DNA from: UBA1227 sp963629305
GTDB lineage: Bacteria; Bacillota; Clostridia; Oscillospirales; Acutalibacteraceae
Length of the DNA: 64,000 bases
Assembly: GCA_963629305.1 (NCBI GenBank)
Contig: CAVGIJ010000006.1
Coordinates: forward strand, 1-64,000
Direction of reading: 5' to 3'
Under the pieces are notes generated by a model. It did not search any database. It was not told where the DNA came from and saw nothing but the letters and a program-made list of their open reading frames with translations. The translations under genes were made by a program, and so were the position numbers. Below are positions 24,255 through 33,246 of the stretch, one piece after another. Numbering within the stretch: the stretch's first letter is position 1; each line of letters opens with the position of its first letter.

Positions 24255-25235
24255 TTATTCCTCAATCTCAGCGGATGCTTCAATGACCTTAATTGCAAGC
24301 CTTGAAAGTTCATCCATAGAAGAAAGCATACCTATTTCCCGCCTGAAACCGGCAGCGCCGCGCACACCTCTTATGTACCACGCGGCATGTTTTCTCGCTT
24401 CACGCATACCAATGTACTCACCCTTGTACTCACACAGCATGCCTATATGCTTTAACATAATCCTCATTATCTCGGACATGGGCGGCTCGGGTATTAGGCG
24501 TGCCTCCTCACCGAGATATGCATTTATCATACTGAACACAAAGGGCCTGCCCTGCGCACCGCGCCCTACGGCAACGGCATCACAGTTTGTGTACTCAAAC
24601 ATCTTTGCGGCGCTCGGCCCGTCAATTATGTCTCCGTTTCCGATAACCGGTATTGAAACCGCATCTTTTACCGCCCGGATTGCGTCATAGTTTACCGGCG
24701 GCGCGTACATCTGCTCCCGAGTTCTGCCGTGAACGGTGAGAGCAGCGACCCCGACATCCTCAAAACGCTTTGCAATTTCCACGCAGTTTATGTGGTCGCT
24801 GTCAAATCCCGTGCGCATCTTGACAGTCACGGGTATCTCCACGGCATTTACGACCGCACTGGCAATATCCTGTGCAAGCTGCGGATTTTTCATAAGTGCG
24901 GATCCGCCGCCGTTCCCGGTAACCTTGGGAGCAGGGCATCCCATATTTATGTCTATCCAGTCAGGATTAAACCTCACTGCCTCGCGCGCCGCTTTTGCCA
25001 GAATTTCCGGATCATCGCCGAAAATCTGTACCGCAGCCGGGTGTTCCCGCTCTGACAAAGTGAGGAGTTCCTCACTTTTTTTGTCTCCCATGGTGAAGCC
25101 TTTGGCGCTTACCATTTCAGATGTAACTCCTGCCGCGCCAAAGTCCATACAAAGCTCACGAAAAGCCCTGTCTGCCACTCCTGCCATGGGAGCCAGCAGA
25201 GCGGGACCTTTTATTTCAACATTTCCTATAAACAA
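24255..25235 (-). CDS. dusB: tRNA-dihydrouridine synthase
   Basis: 326 residues, TIM-barrel flavoprotein. L-L-A-P-M-A-G-V-A-D opens the barrel, with N-M-G-C-P-A-P-K-V, the proton-donor Cys in that loop, K-M-R-T-G-F-D and V-H-G-R-T-R-E-Q-M-Y following. G-N-G-D-I, V-G-R-G-A-Q-G-R-P-F and the C-terminal K-H-x-x-W-Y-I-R-G fit the DusB subfamily. It reduces uridine in the tRNA D-loop using FMN and NADPH. The start is TTG at 25235, overlapping the HAD gene by 10 bases, with AAAGGA upstream; it gives the usual N-terminus F-I-G-N-V. Confidence 0.95.
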   Translation of the reverse strand: MFIGNVEIKGPALLAPMAGVADRAFRELCMDFGAAGVTSEMVSAKGFTMGDKKSEELLTLSEREHPAAVQIFGDDPEILAKAAREAVRFNPDWIDINMGCPAPKVTGNGGGSALMKNPQLAQDIASAVVNAVEIPVTVKMRTGFDSDHINCVEIAKRFEDVGVAALTVHGRTREQMYAPPVNYDAIRAVKDAVSIPVIGNGDIIDGPSAAKMFEYTNCDAVAVGRGAQGRPFVFSMINAYLGEEARLIPEPPMSEIMRIMLKHIGMLCEYKGEYIGMREARKHAAWYIRGVRGAAGFRREIGMLSSMDELSRLAIKVIEASAEIEE

Positions 25236-25930
25236 GTTACCAACAATCCTTTAAGTTCTTCAAAATCTTTTACGGTGTAGCTTGGAACAATATCCGTATC
25301 ATTTTTCTCAGCCCGCATGTTAAACCACACACTCGTAAGGCCTACACCGTTTCCGCCCTTTATGTCGGAGGTCAGGCTGTCACCTACGATTATACTATCT
25401 GCCACACTGAATTTACAATCAATATCTGAAATAATGTTGTCAAAAACCAATTCAAAAAATTCCTTTGACGGCTTGTTCTTTCCGAGCCTTTCAGATATGT
25501 ATATTCCCTTAAAATGCGGGGCAATTTTGCCGCTTTCAATTCTGCTGTCCTGCACGGCGGCGGTTCCGTTTGAGACAAGATAAAGGTTATACTTCTCACT
25601 TGCCCATTTGAGAAAATCCTCTGCGCCCGGAAGAAAATAATGACCTATACCGAGATTGTGTTCGTATGTTTTTGCAGCTTCACTCGCCGATGCATTTATT
25701 CCGAATTCAAAAAAGAGATTCTCATAGCGTCGCACCTTAACCTGATCTCTGGTTATGAGACCTTTTTCAAGTTGTTTCCACTGATAAAGGTTGAGAACAT
25801 GGTACCTGTCAAGCACCTCGTCCGTGGCATCAAGTCCAAAGCTCTCAAGCGTTTTTGCAACGGCAATTCTCTCGGCTTTAGTGAAATCAAAAACCGTATC
25901 GTCAAGATCAATAAAAATATTTTTAATCAT
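25226..25930 (-). CDS. HAD hydrolase, YjjG-like nucleotidase family
   Basis: 234 residues. HAD motif I is D-L-D-D-T-V-F-D-F, motif II is V-S-N-G-T, motif III K-N-K-P-S-K-E-F-F, and motif IV V-G-D-S-L-T-S-D-I-K-G. The helical cap between residues 15 and 90, with L-N-x-Y-Q-W-K-Q-L-E-K-G-L-I-T-R-D-Q, matches the YjjG (TIGR02254) group, which dephosphorylates non-canonical pyrimidine nucleotides. AAGGAGC precedes the ATG. It is the first gene of a HAD-dusB-DUF2804 unit. Confidence 0.9.
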   Translation of the reverse strand: MIKNIFIDLDDTVFDFTKAERIAVAKTLESFGLDATDEVLDRYHVLNLYQWKQLEKGLITRDQVKVRRYENLFFEFGINASASEAAKTYEHNLGIGHYFLPGAEDFLKWASEKYNLYLVSNGTAAVQDSRIESGKIAPHFKGIYISERLGKNKPSKEFFELVFDNIISDIDCKFSVADSIIVGDSLTSDIKGGNGVGLTSVWFNMRAEKNDTDIVPSYTVKDFEELKGLLVTCL

Positions 25931-25967
25931 TATTTGCTCCTTGTATGTTCCTTAAGTAAACAATAAA

Positions 25968-26000
25968 ACAGCCTTCCGTTATTTTACCAAAACGGAAGGC
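25968..26000 (-). terminator. Terminator after tatD
   Basis: GCCTTCCGTT and AACGGAAGGC form a perfect 10-pair stem with a 10-base loop. On the minus strand TGTTTTATT follows. Confidence 0.8.
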
Positions 26001-26010
26001 CATAATCAAT

Positions 26011-26781
26011 TTATATGTTGTAGAGAACATGTGCGTTTTCACATGTTATGTCAAGAAGCTTTTGAGGATCAATGCCCTTTATCTCTCCTATGACCTTTGC
26101 AACATTTGCTATAAGTCCCGAGTCATTTCTTTTTCCGCGAAACGGAACGGGTGCAAGATACGGGCAGTCGGTTTCAAGAACAAGCCTGTCAATCGGGACA
26201 TCGCTCACAACTTCAATAGCCTTTCTCGAATTTTTGAAAGTCACAACTCCGCCCATTCCGATAAACATGCCAAGCTTTACGACTTCACGCGCCATCTCAA
26301 CGGAGCCGGAGAAGCAATGTACAACTCCCTTTGGCTTGTACTTTTTAAGAATCTCAAGGGTGTCGCCGTGGGCTTCTCTGTCATGTACTATGATCGGCAA
26401 ATCAAGATCTTTTGCAATTTCAATCTGTCTTTCAAAGAGGTCAATCTGTTCCTCTTTCGGGGCAGCATTGTCATAATAATAATCAAGACCGATCTCCCCG
26501 ACTGCAACTGCTTTTTTCTCGTCTGAGAGAAGCTGCGCTATAAGGTCAAGGTCACCCTTTCTCTCATCCCCGATATTTTCGGGATGATAACCGAGTGCGG
26601 CGTATACAAAGTCATACTTTTTCGCAAATTCCAGTGCCTTTGCTGAAGAAACAAGATTTACTCCGCACGTGACAACACCCGTAACACCTCTGTCGGGCAA
26701 ACCGGAAAGAAGCTCGTCGGCATCCTCGCTGAAGGCATCGTCATCATAGTGAGCGTGTGTATCAAAAATATTTGTAAGCAT
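26011..26781 (-). CDS. TatD family metal-dependent hydrolase
   Basis: 256 residues. Metal ligands appear as D-T-H-A-H-Y-D near the start, G-E-I-G-L-D-Y-Y, V-H-D-R-E-A-H, V-H-C-F-S-G and L-E-T-D-C-P-Y-L-A-P. The length and order are those of TatD/YcfH proteins, which are 3'-5' DNA/RNA exonucleases or D-aminoacyl-tRNA deacylase-type hydrolases. It follows metG by 25 bases, a very common pairing in Firmicutes. AAGGAC precedes the ATG. Confidence 0.95.
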   Translation of the reverse strand: MLTNIFDTHAHYDDDAFSEDADELLSGLPDRGVTGVVTCGVNLVSSAKALEFAKKYDFVYAALGYHPENIGDERKGDLDLIAQLLSDEKKAVAVGEIGLDYYYDNAAPKEEQIDLFERQIEIAKDLDLPIIVHDREAHGDTLEILKKYKPKGVVHCFSGSVEMAREVVKLGMFIGMGGVVTFKNSRKAIEVVSDVPIDRLVLETDCPYLAPVPFRGKRNDSGLIANVAKVIGEIKGIDPQKLLDITCENAHVLYNI

Positions 26782-26806
26782 CTGTCTGTCCTTATTGTAT
26801 TTCTCT

Positions 26807-28789
26807 TTATCTTATCTTTGAGCCTGTTTCAAAATCATCAACAAAGATAACCTTGGCACTACCGTCGTTGCAATCAGCTGCAAGAATCATACCCTGTGAC
26901 TTAACCCCGCATAAGGTTGCAGGTTTTAAGTTTGCCACAAGAACAATCTTATGACCCACAAGGTCATCCGGTGCGTACCACTGTGCAATACCGGAAGCTA
27001 CTGTTCTCTCTCCCTCTCCGTCATCAAGAGTGAGCTTTAAAAGCTTCTTTGCACGTTTTACAGGCTCGCATGCCTTTATCTCTGCGACGCGGAGTTCAAC
27101 CTTTGCAAAATCATCAATGGCTATTTCAGAAAGGTGTATGGTGCCTGTTTTTTCGTCAAGCTGTTCTTTCACCTTTGCATTGTTTGCCTTTTCGAGTGCA
27201 GCAGCCTTTTCCTGGCGCTGTGCAACGGTCTTCATCATTTCTTCCTTGTCAACACGTTGGAAAAGCGGCTTTGCCTCTCCCACCTTTTTGCCGACCATGT
27301 CTGTAAGGCCAAATGTGTCAAGCGAATCATAGTCGCGACGGGCAAGTCCCAGCTGTGAGAAAATCTCGTCTGAAGTTGTCGGCATAAACGGAGTAAGAAG
27401 AACTGCCAAGAATCTTATAGCTTCAACAAGGTTAAAGAGAACGGTTCCGAGACGTTCTTTTTGCGCTTCATCCTTTGCAAGAGCCCAAGGAGCTGTCTCA
27501 TCAATGTACTTATTTGCACGTTTTGCAATTCCGAGAATCACGTCAAGCGCGTCTGCAATTCTGTACTTTGAAAGAAGCTCATCTACCTTCTTTACGGCAT
27601 CTGTGCAAACAGCTGCAAGGTCGTTGTCAATTGCGGCAGCATCGCCTGCCGCTAAGGTTGGAGCCTGAATAACACCGTCAAAATACTTGTTTGTCATTGC
27701 TATTGTTCTGTTTACAAGATTTCCTATGGTGTTTGCAAGATCTGAGTTGTAACGCTCTATCATCGTGTCATAGGTTATTGAACCGTCGGCAGCATGAGGC
27801 ATTTCGGAGAGAAGATAATAGCGAACCGCATCAACTCCGAAAAGAGAAACAAGGTCATCGGCATAGATGATATTGCCCTTTGACTTTGACATCTTGTCCT
27901 CACCGAAAAGAAGCCATGGATGACCGAACACCTGCTTTGGCAGAGGCTCACCGAGTGCCATGAGCATTATAGGCCAGTATATGGTGTGGAATCTTACAAT
28001 GTCCTTGCCGATGATATGAACATCAGCCGGCCAGTACTTCTTGTACTGCTCCGATGAACCGTCCGGATCATAACCGAGAGCGGTGATATAGTTTGAAAGT
28101 GCGTCTATCCAAACGTAGATAACATGCTTGTCATCAAAAGTAACCGGTATACCCCACTTAAAGCTTGTACGCGATACGCAGAGATCCTGAAGACCCGGCT
28201 TTATGAAGTTGTTGAGCATTTCCTTCTTGCGAGCTTCCGGGAAAATAAAGTTCTCGTTGCTCTCAATATACTCCTCAAGTCTCTTCTGATACTTTGAAAG
28301 TTTCAGGAAATACGCTTCTTCCTTTGCAGGCTTTACTTCACGTCCGCAATCGGGACATTTTCCGTCAACAAGCTGTGATTCCGTCCAGAAAGACTCACAC
28401 GGTGTGCAGTAAAGTCCTTCATACTCAGACTTGTAAATATCGCCCTGGTCGTAAAGCTTCTTGAATATCTTCTGTACAACTTTTTCGTGGTAATCATCTG
28501 TTGTACGTATAAACTTGTCATATGTTGTGTTGAGAAGATCGCAGATCTCTCTTATCTCACCGGAAACCTTATCAACATACTCTTTCGGACTTACTCCCGC
28601 CGCATTGGCATACTCCTCAATCTTCTGTCCGTGCTCATCTGTTCCGGTAAGGAAGAAAACATCGTATCCCTGCATTCGCTTATACCTCGCAAGTGCGTCT
28701 GTCAGGACTATTTCATAGGTGTTTCCTATGTGTGGCTTACGACTGGTGTAAGCAATGGCCGTGGTAATGTAAAACTTTCCCTTATCCAC
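26807..28789 (-). CDS. metG: Methionyl-tRNA synthetase with C-terminal tRNA-binding domain
   Basis: 660 residues from a GTG at 28789. This start is chosen because AAAGGAGG lies 7 bases upstream and the protein then opens with K-F-Y-I-T-T-A-I-A-Y as in other MetG; a longer in-frame ATG would put the ribosome site inside the gene. The class I core has H-I-G-N, C-x-P-C and C-P-D-C-G zinc cysteines and K-M-S-K-S. The C-terminal ~110 residues (V-E-L-R-V-A-E-I and S-Q-G-M-I-L-A-A) are the dimerising OB-fold tRNA-binding domain. tatD is co-transcribed. No T-box leader is visible. Confidence 0.97.
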   Translation of the reverse strand: MDKGKFYITTAIAYTSRKPHIGNTYEIVLTDALARYKRMQGYDVFFLTGTDEHGQKIEEYANAAGVSPKEYVDKVSGEIREICDLLNTTYDKFIRTTDDYHEKVVQKIFKKLYDQGDIYKSEYEGLYCTPCESFWTESQLVDGKCPDCGREVKPAKEEAYFLKLSKYQKRLEEYIESNENFIFPEARKKEMLNNFIKPGLQDLCVSRTSFKWGIPVTFDDKHVIYVWIDALSNYITALGYDPDGSSEQYKKYWPADVHIIGKDIVRFHTIYWPIMLMALGEPLPKQVFGHPWLLFGEDKMSKSKGNIIYADDLVSLFGVDAVRYYLLSEMPHAADGSITYDTMIERYNSDLANTIGNLVNRTIAMTNKYFDGVIQAPTLAAGDAAAIDNDLAAVCTDAVKKVDELLSKYRIADALDVILGIAKRANKYIDETAPWALAKDEAQKERLGTVLFNLVEAIRFLAVLLTPFMPTTSDEIFSQLGLARRDYDSLDTFGLTDMVGKKVGEAKPLFQRVDKEEMMKTVAQRQEKAAALEKANNAKVKEQLDEKTGTIHLSEIAIDDFAKVELRVAEIKACEPVKRAKKLLKLTLDDGEGERTVASGIAQWYAPDDLVGHKIVLVANLKPATLCGVKSQGMILAADCNDGSAKVIFVDDFETGSKIR

Positions 28790-28820
28790 GTGATTTCCTC
28801 CTTTAAAATATTGTTTGTTT

Positions 28821-28850
28821 ATCATATGTAAAAATTATATACAAAATCAA
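28821..28850 (-). promoter_or_regulatory. Possible promoter of metG-tatD
   Basis: Minus strand TTGATT (28850-28845), 18-base spacer, TATGAT (28826-28821). It overlaps the T-tract of the preceding terminator, so the call is tentative. Confidence 0.4.
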
Positions 28851-28873
28851 AACTGCCGAGTCTCCCCGACAGT
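28842..28873 (-). terminator. Terminator after the 107-residue gene
   Basis: ACTGTCG and CGGCAGT (minus strand, one G-U pair) flank an 8-base loop and are followed by TTTTGATTTTG, 7 bases after the stop of the upstream gene. Confidence 0.65.
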
Positions 28874-28879
28874 CGAGTT

Positions 28880-29203
28880 TCAGCGTTTTTTCTTGTCCGT
28901 CGAACGTCTCATACCGTGATTTTTAAGTTCTTCAACCTGGTTGAAAATAGTAGTCTCCTGTTCATCGACTTTTCTTTCGGCGAACACATCTGTCATAAAT
29001 TCGGTAGCTTCTTCGGTCTTTTTTCCCTTTACCATTGAGTTCATGCTGAACTTAACCTCAAGGGAACGAAGGTATTTCTTTCTTTCATCTTTTTCAAGTG
29101 CTACGAATGATTCCCAGTGCGCCTTAAGAGACTCAAGGCGTTTATCACCTTTTATCTCATCGGCCTCAGGAAAATCAAGCTTACCTCTCTCGTCCAAAGT
29201 CAC
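28880..29203 (-). CDS. Hypothetical 107-residue charged protein
   Basis: GTG start at 29203 with GAGAGGA 6 bases upstream. The protein is strongly charged and helical (E-x-L-K-A-H-W-E-S-F-V-A-L-E-K-D-E-R-K-K-Y-L), with a basic tail K-K-K-R. It has no membrane segment, no cysteines and no recognisable motif. It has its own terminator and lies divergent from the lipase genes. I do not recognise the family. Confidence 0.7.
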   Translation of the reverse strand: MTLDERGKLDFPEADEIKGDKRLESLKAHWESFVALEKDERKKYLRSLEVKFSMNSMVKGKKTEEATEFMTDVFAERKVDEQETTIFNQVEELKNHGMRRSTDKKKR

Positions 29204-29366
29204 ACAATCCTCTCAAGCAGTATACTTGTTATACCCATGTATTTTATCAAATATTACATATATAGTCAAGTTTCAGAGAGCATATCTGCCTCGTAGCGAT
29301 GTGTGTTGTAGCAAAAAATATTACATCCGTAAAAATTGTTACATATGCGAACTTTTTCGTTAATAG

Positions 29367-29395
29367 TTGTAAAGTTTTTGTGTACAGTGTATAAT
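29367..29395 (+). promoter_or_regulatory. Promoter of the first lipase gene
   Basis: TTGTAA (29367-29372), 17-base spacer, TATAAT (29390-29395). Because an in-frame ATG at 29398 lies 2 bases after the -10 box, the real start must be the ATG at 29440. Confidence 0.75.
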
Positions 29396-29439
29396 GGATG
29401 AGTCTTTTTCAGAAAAAACAATTAGGAGTTGAACGATTT

Positions 29440-30621
29440 ATGGAATTTAAGACAAACTATCCTTTCGTGCTCGTACACGGAATGCTTGGTTTCGGAAAAG
29501 ATGAGTTCATGAACCTCATCTGCCCGTACTGGGGCATGCTCTCCGGAAGCCTTCCCGCATACCTCAACGATCAGGGATTTGAGGTGTACGACCCGTCAGT
29601 AGGTAAGTACTCAAGTGCTTGGGACAGAGCCTGCGAACTTTATGCTCAGCTCATGGGAGGTACGGTTGACTACGGTGTTGCTCACTCAGAGAAGTACGGT
29701 CACAAACGTTACGGACGTACTTATGAAAAACCACTCTTCCCGGGATTCGGTCCTGACAAAAAGGTAAACCTTGTAGGTCACTCATTCGGCGGCGCTACAA
29801 TCAGACTTTTCGCTACTCTCATGGCTTACGGTTCAGAAGAGGAAAAAGCTGCAACAAAGGACGGCAAGATTTCCGAACTCTTCACAGGCGGCAAAGCTGA
29901 CTGGATTCACTCAATCACAGCAGTTGCTTCCGTTCACGAGGGAACAACTCTCTTAAGCTCAGCAAGAGAAGTTATGGATAAGCTTGAAGACGTTACATAC
30001 ATGCTCGCAAACATAAGCGGTAACAACCCTCTCGGAAAGCTCTATGAAAGTCACATGGAACAGTGGGGACTTATCGACTGCGATAAGCCGGGTCATGTTG
30101 TAAGCCGTTCTTTCTCAAAGGCAAACCAGAACCTTATCAAGACAAGCCACGACAACGTTTGGTATGACCTTACACTTAAGGGTGCAAGCGAAGTTAACGC
30201 AACTATTAAAACTCTTCCGAACGTTTACTATTTCTCATGGCCTTGCTGCAGAACAACTCAGAGATTCTGCTCACTCAAGCCACGTCAGACACCGCGTCTT
30301 GTTATGAGCCCGGTATTCTGGCCAATGTCACGTTCAATCGGTAAGTACAGAAAAGATCCTGATTTCCCGAAGGTTGACGAGCACTGGCTTGCAAACGACG
30401 GCGTAGTTCCAACCATTTCAGAGACTGCTCCGTTTGATGAACCGCACATGGATCTCCATGACCTCAAGGGCGAACCTCAGCCGGGTATCTGGTACGTATA
30501 TGATCCGCTTCCATATGACCACCTCGGTGTAATCGGCGGATTTCTTCTCCCAACACCTGCTTCACAGCTTCAGCCTCTCTACAGGAACCACTTCAGACTT
30601 ATCAATCAGCTTGAAAAGTAA
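29440..30621 (+). CDS. Alpha/beta-hydrolase lipase, staphylococcal-type family, copy 1
   Basis: 393 residues. The fold opens with Y-P-F-V-L-V-H-G-M-L-G-F-G (oxyanion region), followed by the family segment D-Y-G-V-A-H-S-E-K-Y-G-H-K-R-Y-G-R-T-Y. The nucleophile elbow is G-H-S-F-G-G (Ser115). N-D-G-V-V-P and Y-D-H-L-G-V near the C-terminus are candidate Asp/His members of the triad and calcium region. No signal peptide or wall signal is present, unlike the secreted staphylococcal lipases, so it is probably cytosolic or leaves by another route. AGGAG lies 11 bases before the ATG. The paralogue follows after a terminator. Substrate (triacylglycerol or other ester) is inferred. Confidence 0.88.
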   Translation: MEFKTNYPFVLVHGMLGFGKDEFMNLICPYWGMLSGSLPAYLNDQGFEVYDPSVGKYSSAWDRACELYAQLMGGTVDYGVAHSEKYGHKRYGRTYEKPLFPGFGPDKKVNLVGHSFGGATIRLFATLMAYGSEEEKAATKDGKISELFTGGKADWIHSITAVASVHEGTTLLSSAREVMDKLEDVTYMLANISGNNPLGKLYESHMEQWGLIDCDKPGHVVSRSFSKANQNLIKTSHDNVWYDLTLKGASEVNATIKTLPNVYYFSWPCCRTTQRFCSLKPRQTPRLVMSPVFWPMSRSIGKYRKDPDFPKVDEHWLANDGVVPTISETAPFDEPHMDLHDLKGEPQPGIWYVYDPLPYDHLGVIGGFLLPTPASQLQPLYRNHFRLINQLEK

Positions 30622-30642
30622 TCGAATAATTCTGATATTTCA

Positions 30643-30692
30643 GGGTAATGTATCCTTTTGTCAAGGGATACATTGCCCCATTTCTTTATTTT
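30643..30692 (+). terminator. Terminator between the two lipase genes
   Basis: GGGTAATGTATCC pairs perfectly with GGATACATTACCC-type sequence (one G-T mismatch) around a 10-base loop, followed by the T-rich TTTCTTTATTTTG. The two paralogues are therefore likely transcribed separately. Confidence 0.8.
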
Positions 30693-30801
30693 GTAGACTT
30701 GACCAATTATGCTTTTGGAATTTTTGTAGTTATCCCATATGTATTTTTGTAACCTCATCCATTATAATTGAATAGTATTATTTTTTGAAGGAGAGATAAT
30801 T

Positions 30802-32022
30802 ATGGCAAACAAATATCCAACCGTCCTGCTCCATGGTTTCATGGGCTTCGGAGAAGGAGACTGGATTCATGACTACCTTCTCTACTACTGGGGATTCAAG
30901 TTTTTCTGGAACAAAAAAAACAAGGTAATTCCTCATCTTGAGAAGCAGGGTTATGAGGTTTACAACCCACCGCTCGGTCCGTGGAACTCAGCATGGGATC
31001 GTTGCTGTATCCTCTGGGCATACCTCATGGGCGGCACAGTTGACTACGGAAAGGCACACTCGGAAAAATTCGGCCATGCACGTTTCGGACGTACATATCC
31101 GGGCGTACTTAAGGACTGGGGTAAGCCGGGCAACCACGAGAAGATTAACATCGTAGGTCACAGCCTCGGCGGTTCTTTCGTTATCGCATTCTCTGACATG
31201 CTCAGAAACGGCTCTGCAGAAGAAAGAGCAGTAACTCCAAAATCAGAGCTCTCCCCGCTCTTCAAAGGCGGACAGGGCGACCTTCTCCACACAGTTACAA
31301 CTCTCGCCGGAGTAAACAACGGCACAACCATGGCTTCAATTCTCATGGAAAACGGCAGATACGAAAAAATTACAAAAGCCCTTTGCTACGGCATCGGAAC
31401 CATAGGCAACATGGGATTCATAACCCACTTTTGGGATCAGAGGCTTGACCAGTGGGGAATCACGGCAAATCCCGAGGATAAGCCGAAGTTCTCCCATATT
31501 GCAAGGCCGGACGAATACCGTGACGGCGCAATCGCTTACTCAAAGGCAAAAGAGGACAATGTCGGCTGGCAGATGACTCTTGAGTACATGAAAGAAGCCA
31601 ACAAGAACCATGTTCCAAACAAAAACACCTATTACTTCGCATATGTCGGAGAGGCATCCAAGAAAAAACTCTTCAAGAACGAGCACAAGCCTATCTGGAG
31701 CGCTATGAACTTCGTTCCTTACTTTGCAGGCTGGGTAACCGGAAGTGCATGGTCCAAGGAGATGTCCAAGGTTTACAAGAAGCACCACAAGAAGAAGGAG
31801 TGGCTTTTAAACGACGGCTTTGTAAACGTACTCGGGCAGCGTGCTCCTTTCAACGCACCTCAGGAAGAATACTCACCTGACAAGAAGCTCAAACCGGGTA
31901 TCTGGTACAACATGCCAACCGCTCACCAGTGTCATCTCTCATGGAACGGTGCACATATCCCGCATGATGAGTTCTTTGATTACATGGATGAGATGTTCCG
32001 CCGCAATGCCAACCTTAAATAA
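30802..32022 (+). CDS. Alpha/beta-hydrolase lipase, staphylococcal-type family, copy 2
   Basis: 406 residues. It is a paralogue of the preceding gene along its length: Y-P-T-V-L-L-H-G-F-M-G-F-G, N-S-A-W-D-R, L-M-G-G-T-V-D-Y-G-K-A-H-S-E-K-F-G-H-A-R-F-G-R-T-Y, nucleophile elbow G-H-S-L-G-G (Ser121), N-D-G-F-V-N, and C-H-L-S-W as the probable catalytic His region. There is no signal peptide. AAGGAGAG precedes the ATG, and TATAAT occurs in the upstream gap without a clear -35. The C-terminal residues differ most from copy 1 (V-V-P versus F-V-N after N-D-G; D-H-L versus C-H-L), which suggests different substrates. Confidence 0.88.
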   Translation: MANKYPTVLLHGFMGFGEGDWIHDYLLYYWGFKFFWNKKNKVIPHLEKQGYEVYNPPLGPWNSAWDRCCILWAYLMGGTVDYGKAHSEKFGHARFGRTYPGVLKDWGKPGNHEKINIVGHSLGGSFVIAFSDMLRNGSAEERAVTPKSELSPLFKGGQGDLLHTVTTLAGVNNGTTMASILMENGRYEKITKALCYGIGTIGNMGFITHFWDQRLDQWGITANPEDKPKFSHIARPDEYRDGAIAYSKAKEDNVGWQMTLEYMKEANKNHVPNKNTYYFAYVGEASKKKLFKNEHKPIWSAMNFVPYFAGWVTGSAWSKEMSKVYKKHHKKKEWLLNDGFVNVLGQRAPFNAPQEEYSPDKKLKPGIWYNMPTAHQCHLSWNGAHIPHDEFFDYMDEMFRRNANLK

Positions 32023-32057
32023 GCAACAAAAAAACAATTAAATAATTACACAACAAG

Positions 32058-32090
32058 ACCCTCCGATTCTTTATGAATCGGAGGGTTAGT
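32058..32090 (+). terminator. Bidirectional terminator between lipase 2 and the J-like gene
   Basis: ACCCTCCGATTC, loop TTTAT, GAATCGGAGGGT: a perfect 12-pair stem in the convergent gap. T-rich flanks are weak on both sides. Confidence 0.75.
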
Positions 32091-32095
32091 TTCAG

Positions 32096-33220
32096 TTACA
32101 TGGCACAAAGCAAAGCAAGGGCAAAGAACCATATGTCAATAAATACAACAGTTATAAATATTGCAGTCAGATTCAATTCGCCTCTGCGAGACTTAAACTT
32201 AATCGGTTTTTCCCCCGTTACGCGTGATTTTATAAAAATAATTGTGTTTACGATAAGGAAGTAAACAAGCACAATCGGCGCGGCAATTGATGCTATGAGT
32301 GTTATAAAGAAATTTGCATCGCTTTCCTTATACATCTCACCGAGTACCCAAATAAGTACAAAATCAATCGGTACAAACGCAGTCGCAATTGTGACTCTTG
32401 AAAAGTAACGCAGTTCCTTTATTCGTGCCTTGGGGTTCCAAAATGGTTTGCTCTCCTCAAAGCTCGGCTCATACATCTGATTTGCAAATCTTAAGGCATA
32501 TACACCCGTTTTTCCGCGATGGGTAAAAATGAAGAAAAGTTCTTCATACATCCCCTTTTGTTCGCGCATTTCAAGGATGTCAAACCTCAAAGCATTGTAC
32601 ATGGTTCCGTAAAATGCATCTGTCAAGTCATGGTGTGTCTTCACAAAATCTGTAAGCTCACCTGCAAAGTATGGTATATCATAGCATTCACTGAAAAACT
32701 TACTTGAAACAACATTCTTTACAGCTCTTAACCTCTCGCGTTCTTTCGGCTCTGACACCGCCATATCAAGAGAATTCATAACCGCATTGGTTGCGTCAAT
32801 AACTTTTCTTGCATGTTCTTCATCGGCATTTTCAAGGATTTCATCAAAATCAATATCCGATTCATCGGCACTTTCGGTATCATCTTGTCCGGATTCGTCT
32901 GAGGGCTCAGACTCATCTCCGGATGAGTTGTAAGCTGCTTCATATGCACCTGCGCTGTCAATAGCGGCAAAGAGGTCATCAGTATCTTTTTTTAAGTCAG
33001 CTGTCGCGGCCTGTTCCTCATGTATTTCGGCTTCCTCAACATCAAAATCCATTTTGTATGTTTTTGCCAGTTCTATTGCAGTTTGATAAGAGTCATGCAA
33101 AAGCCGAAATTCCTCCGGATGTTCCTCAGGATGAACTTCTCTTGACTTTGCGGCATATGCCCTTTTTATCGCTTTTAAATTGTTGGTGGGTTTAATCCCG
33201 AGAACTTTCCAGCAATCCAT
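32096..33220 (-). CDS. Membrane-anchored J-domain-like co-chaperone
   Basis: 374 residues from the ATG at 33220 (AAGGA 10 bases upstream; earlier TTG/ATG codons have no usable site). Residues 1-50 resemble a J domain: D-C-W-K-V-L-G-I-K-P-T, A-I-K-R-A-Y-A, then R-E-V-H-P-E-E-H-P-E-E-F-R-L-L-H-D-S-Y. The invariant H-P-D is H-P-E (30-32). A long acidic, low-complexity middle (~75-140) leads to a C-terminal domain with three membrane helices (~277-295, 304-326, 350-372). It follows the Hsp70 gene by 26 bases and is its obvious partner. The layout recalls E. coli HscC with the membrane J proteins DjlB/DjlC. Whether it stimulates ATPase activity with HPE is unknown. Confidence 0.8.
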   Translation of the reverse strand: MDCWKVLGIKPTNNLKAIKRAYAAKSREVHPEEHPEEFRLLHDSYQTAIELAKTYKMDFDVEEAEIHEEQAATADLKKDTDDLFAAIDSAGAYEAAYNSSGDESEPSDESGQDDTESADESDIDFDEILENADEEHARKVIDATNAVMNSLDMAVSEPKERERLRAVKNVVSSKFFSECYDIPYFAGELTDFVKTHHDLTDAFYGTMYNALRFDILEMREQKGMYEELFFIFTHRGKTGVYALRFANQMYEPSFEESKPFWNPKARIKELRYFSRVTIATAFVPIDFVLIWVLGEMYKESDANFFITLIASIAAPIVLVYFLIVNTIIFIKSRVTGEKPIKFKSRRGELNLTAIFITVVFIDIWFFALALLCAM

Positions 33221-33246
33221 CTGTAACATATCCTTTATCAAAAATA

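Noticed and set aside
28790..28880. T-box or SAM riboswitch upstream of metG
   Set aside because: The gap is under 100 bases and holds a terminator of the previous gene, a possible promoter and the ribosome site; no room for a T-box and no matching conserved box.
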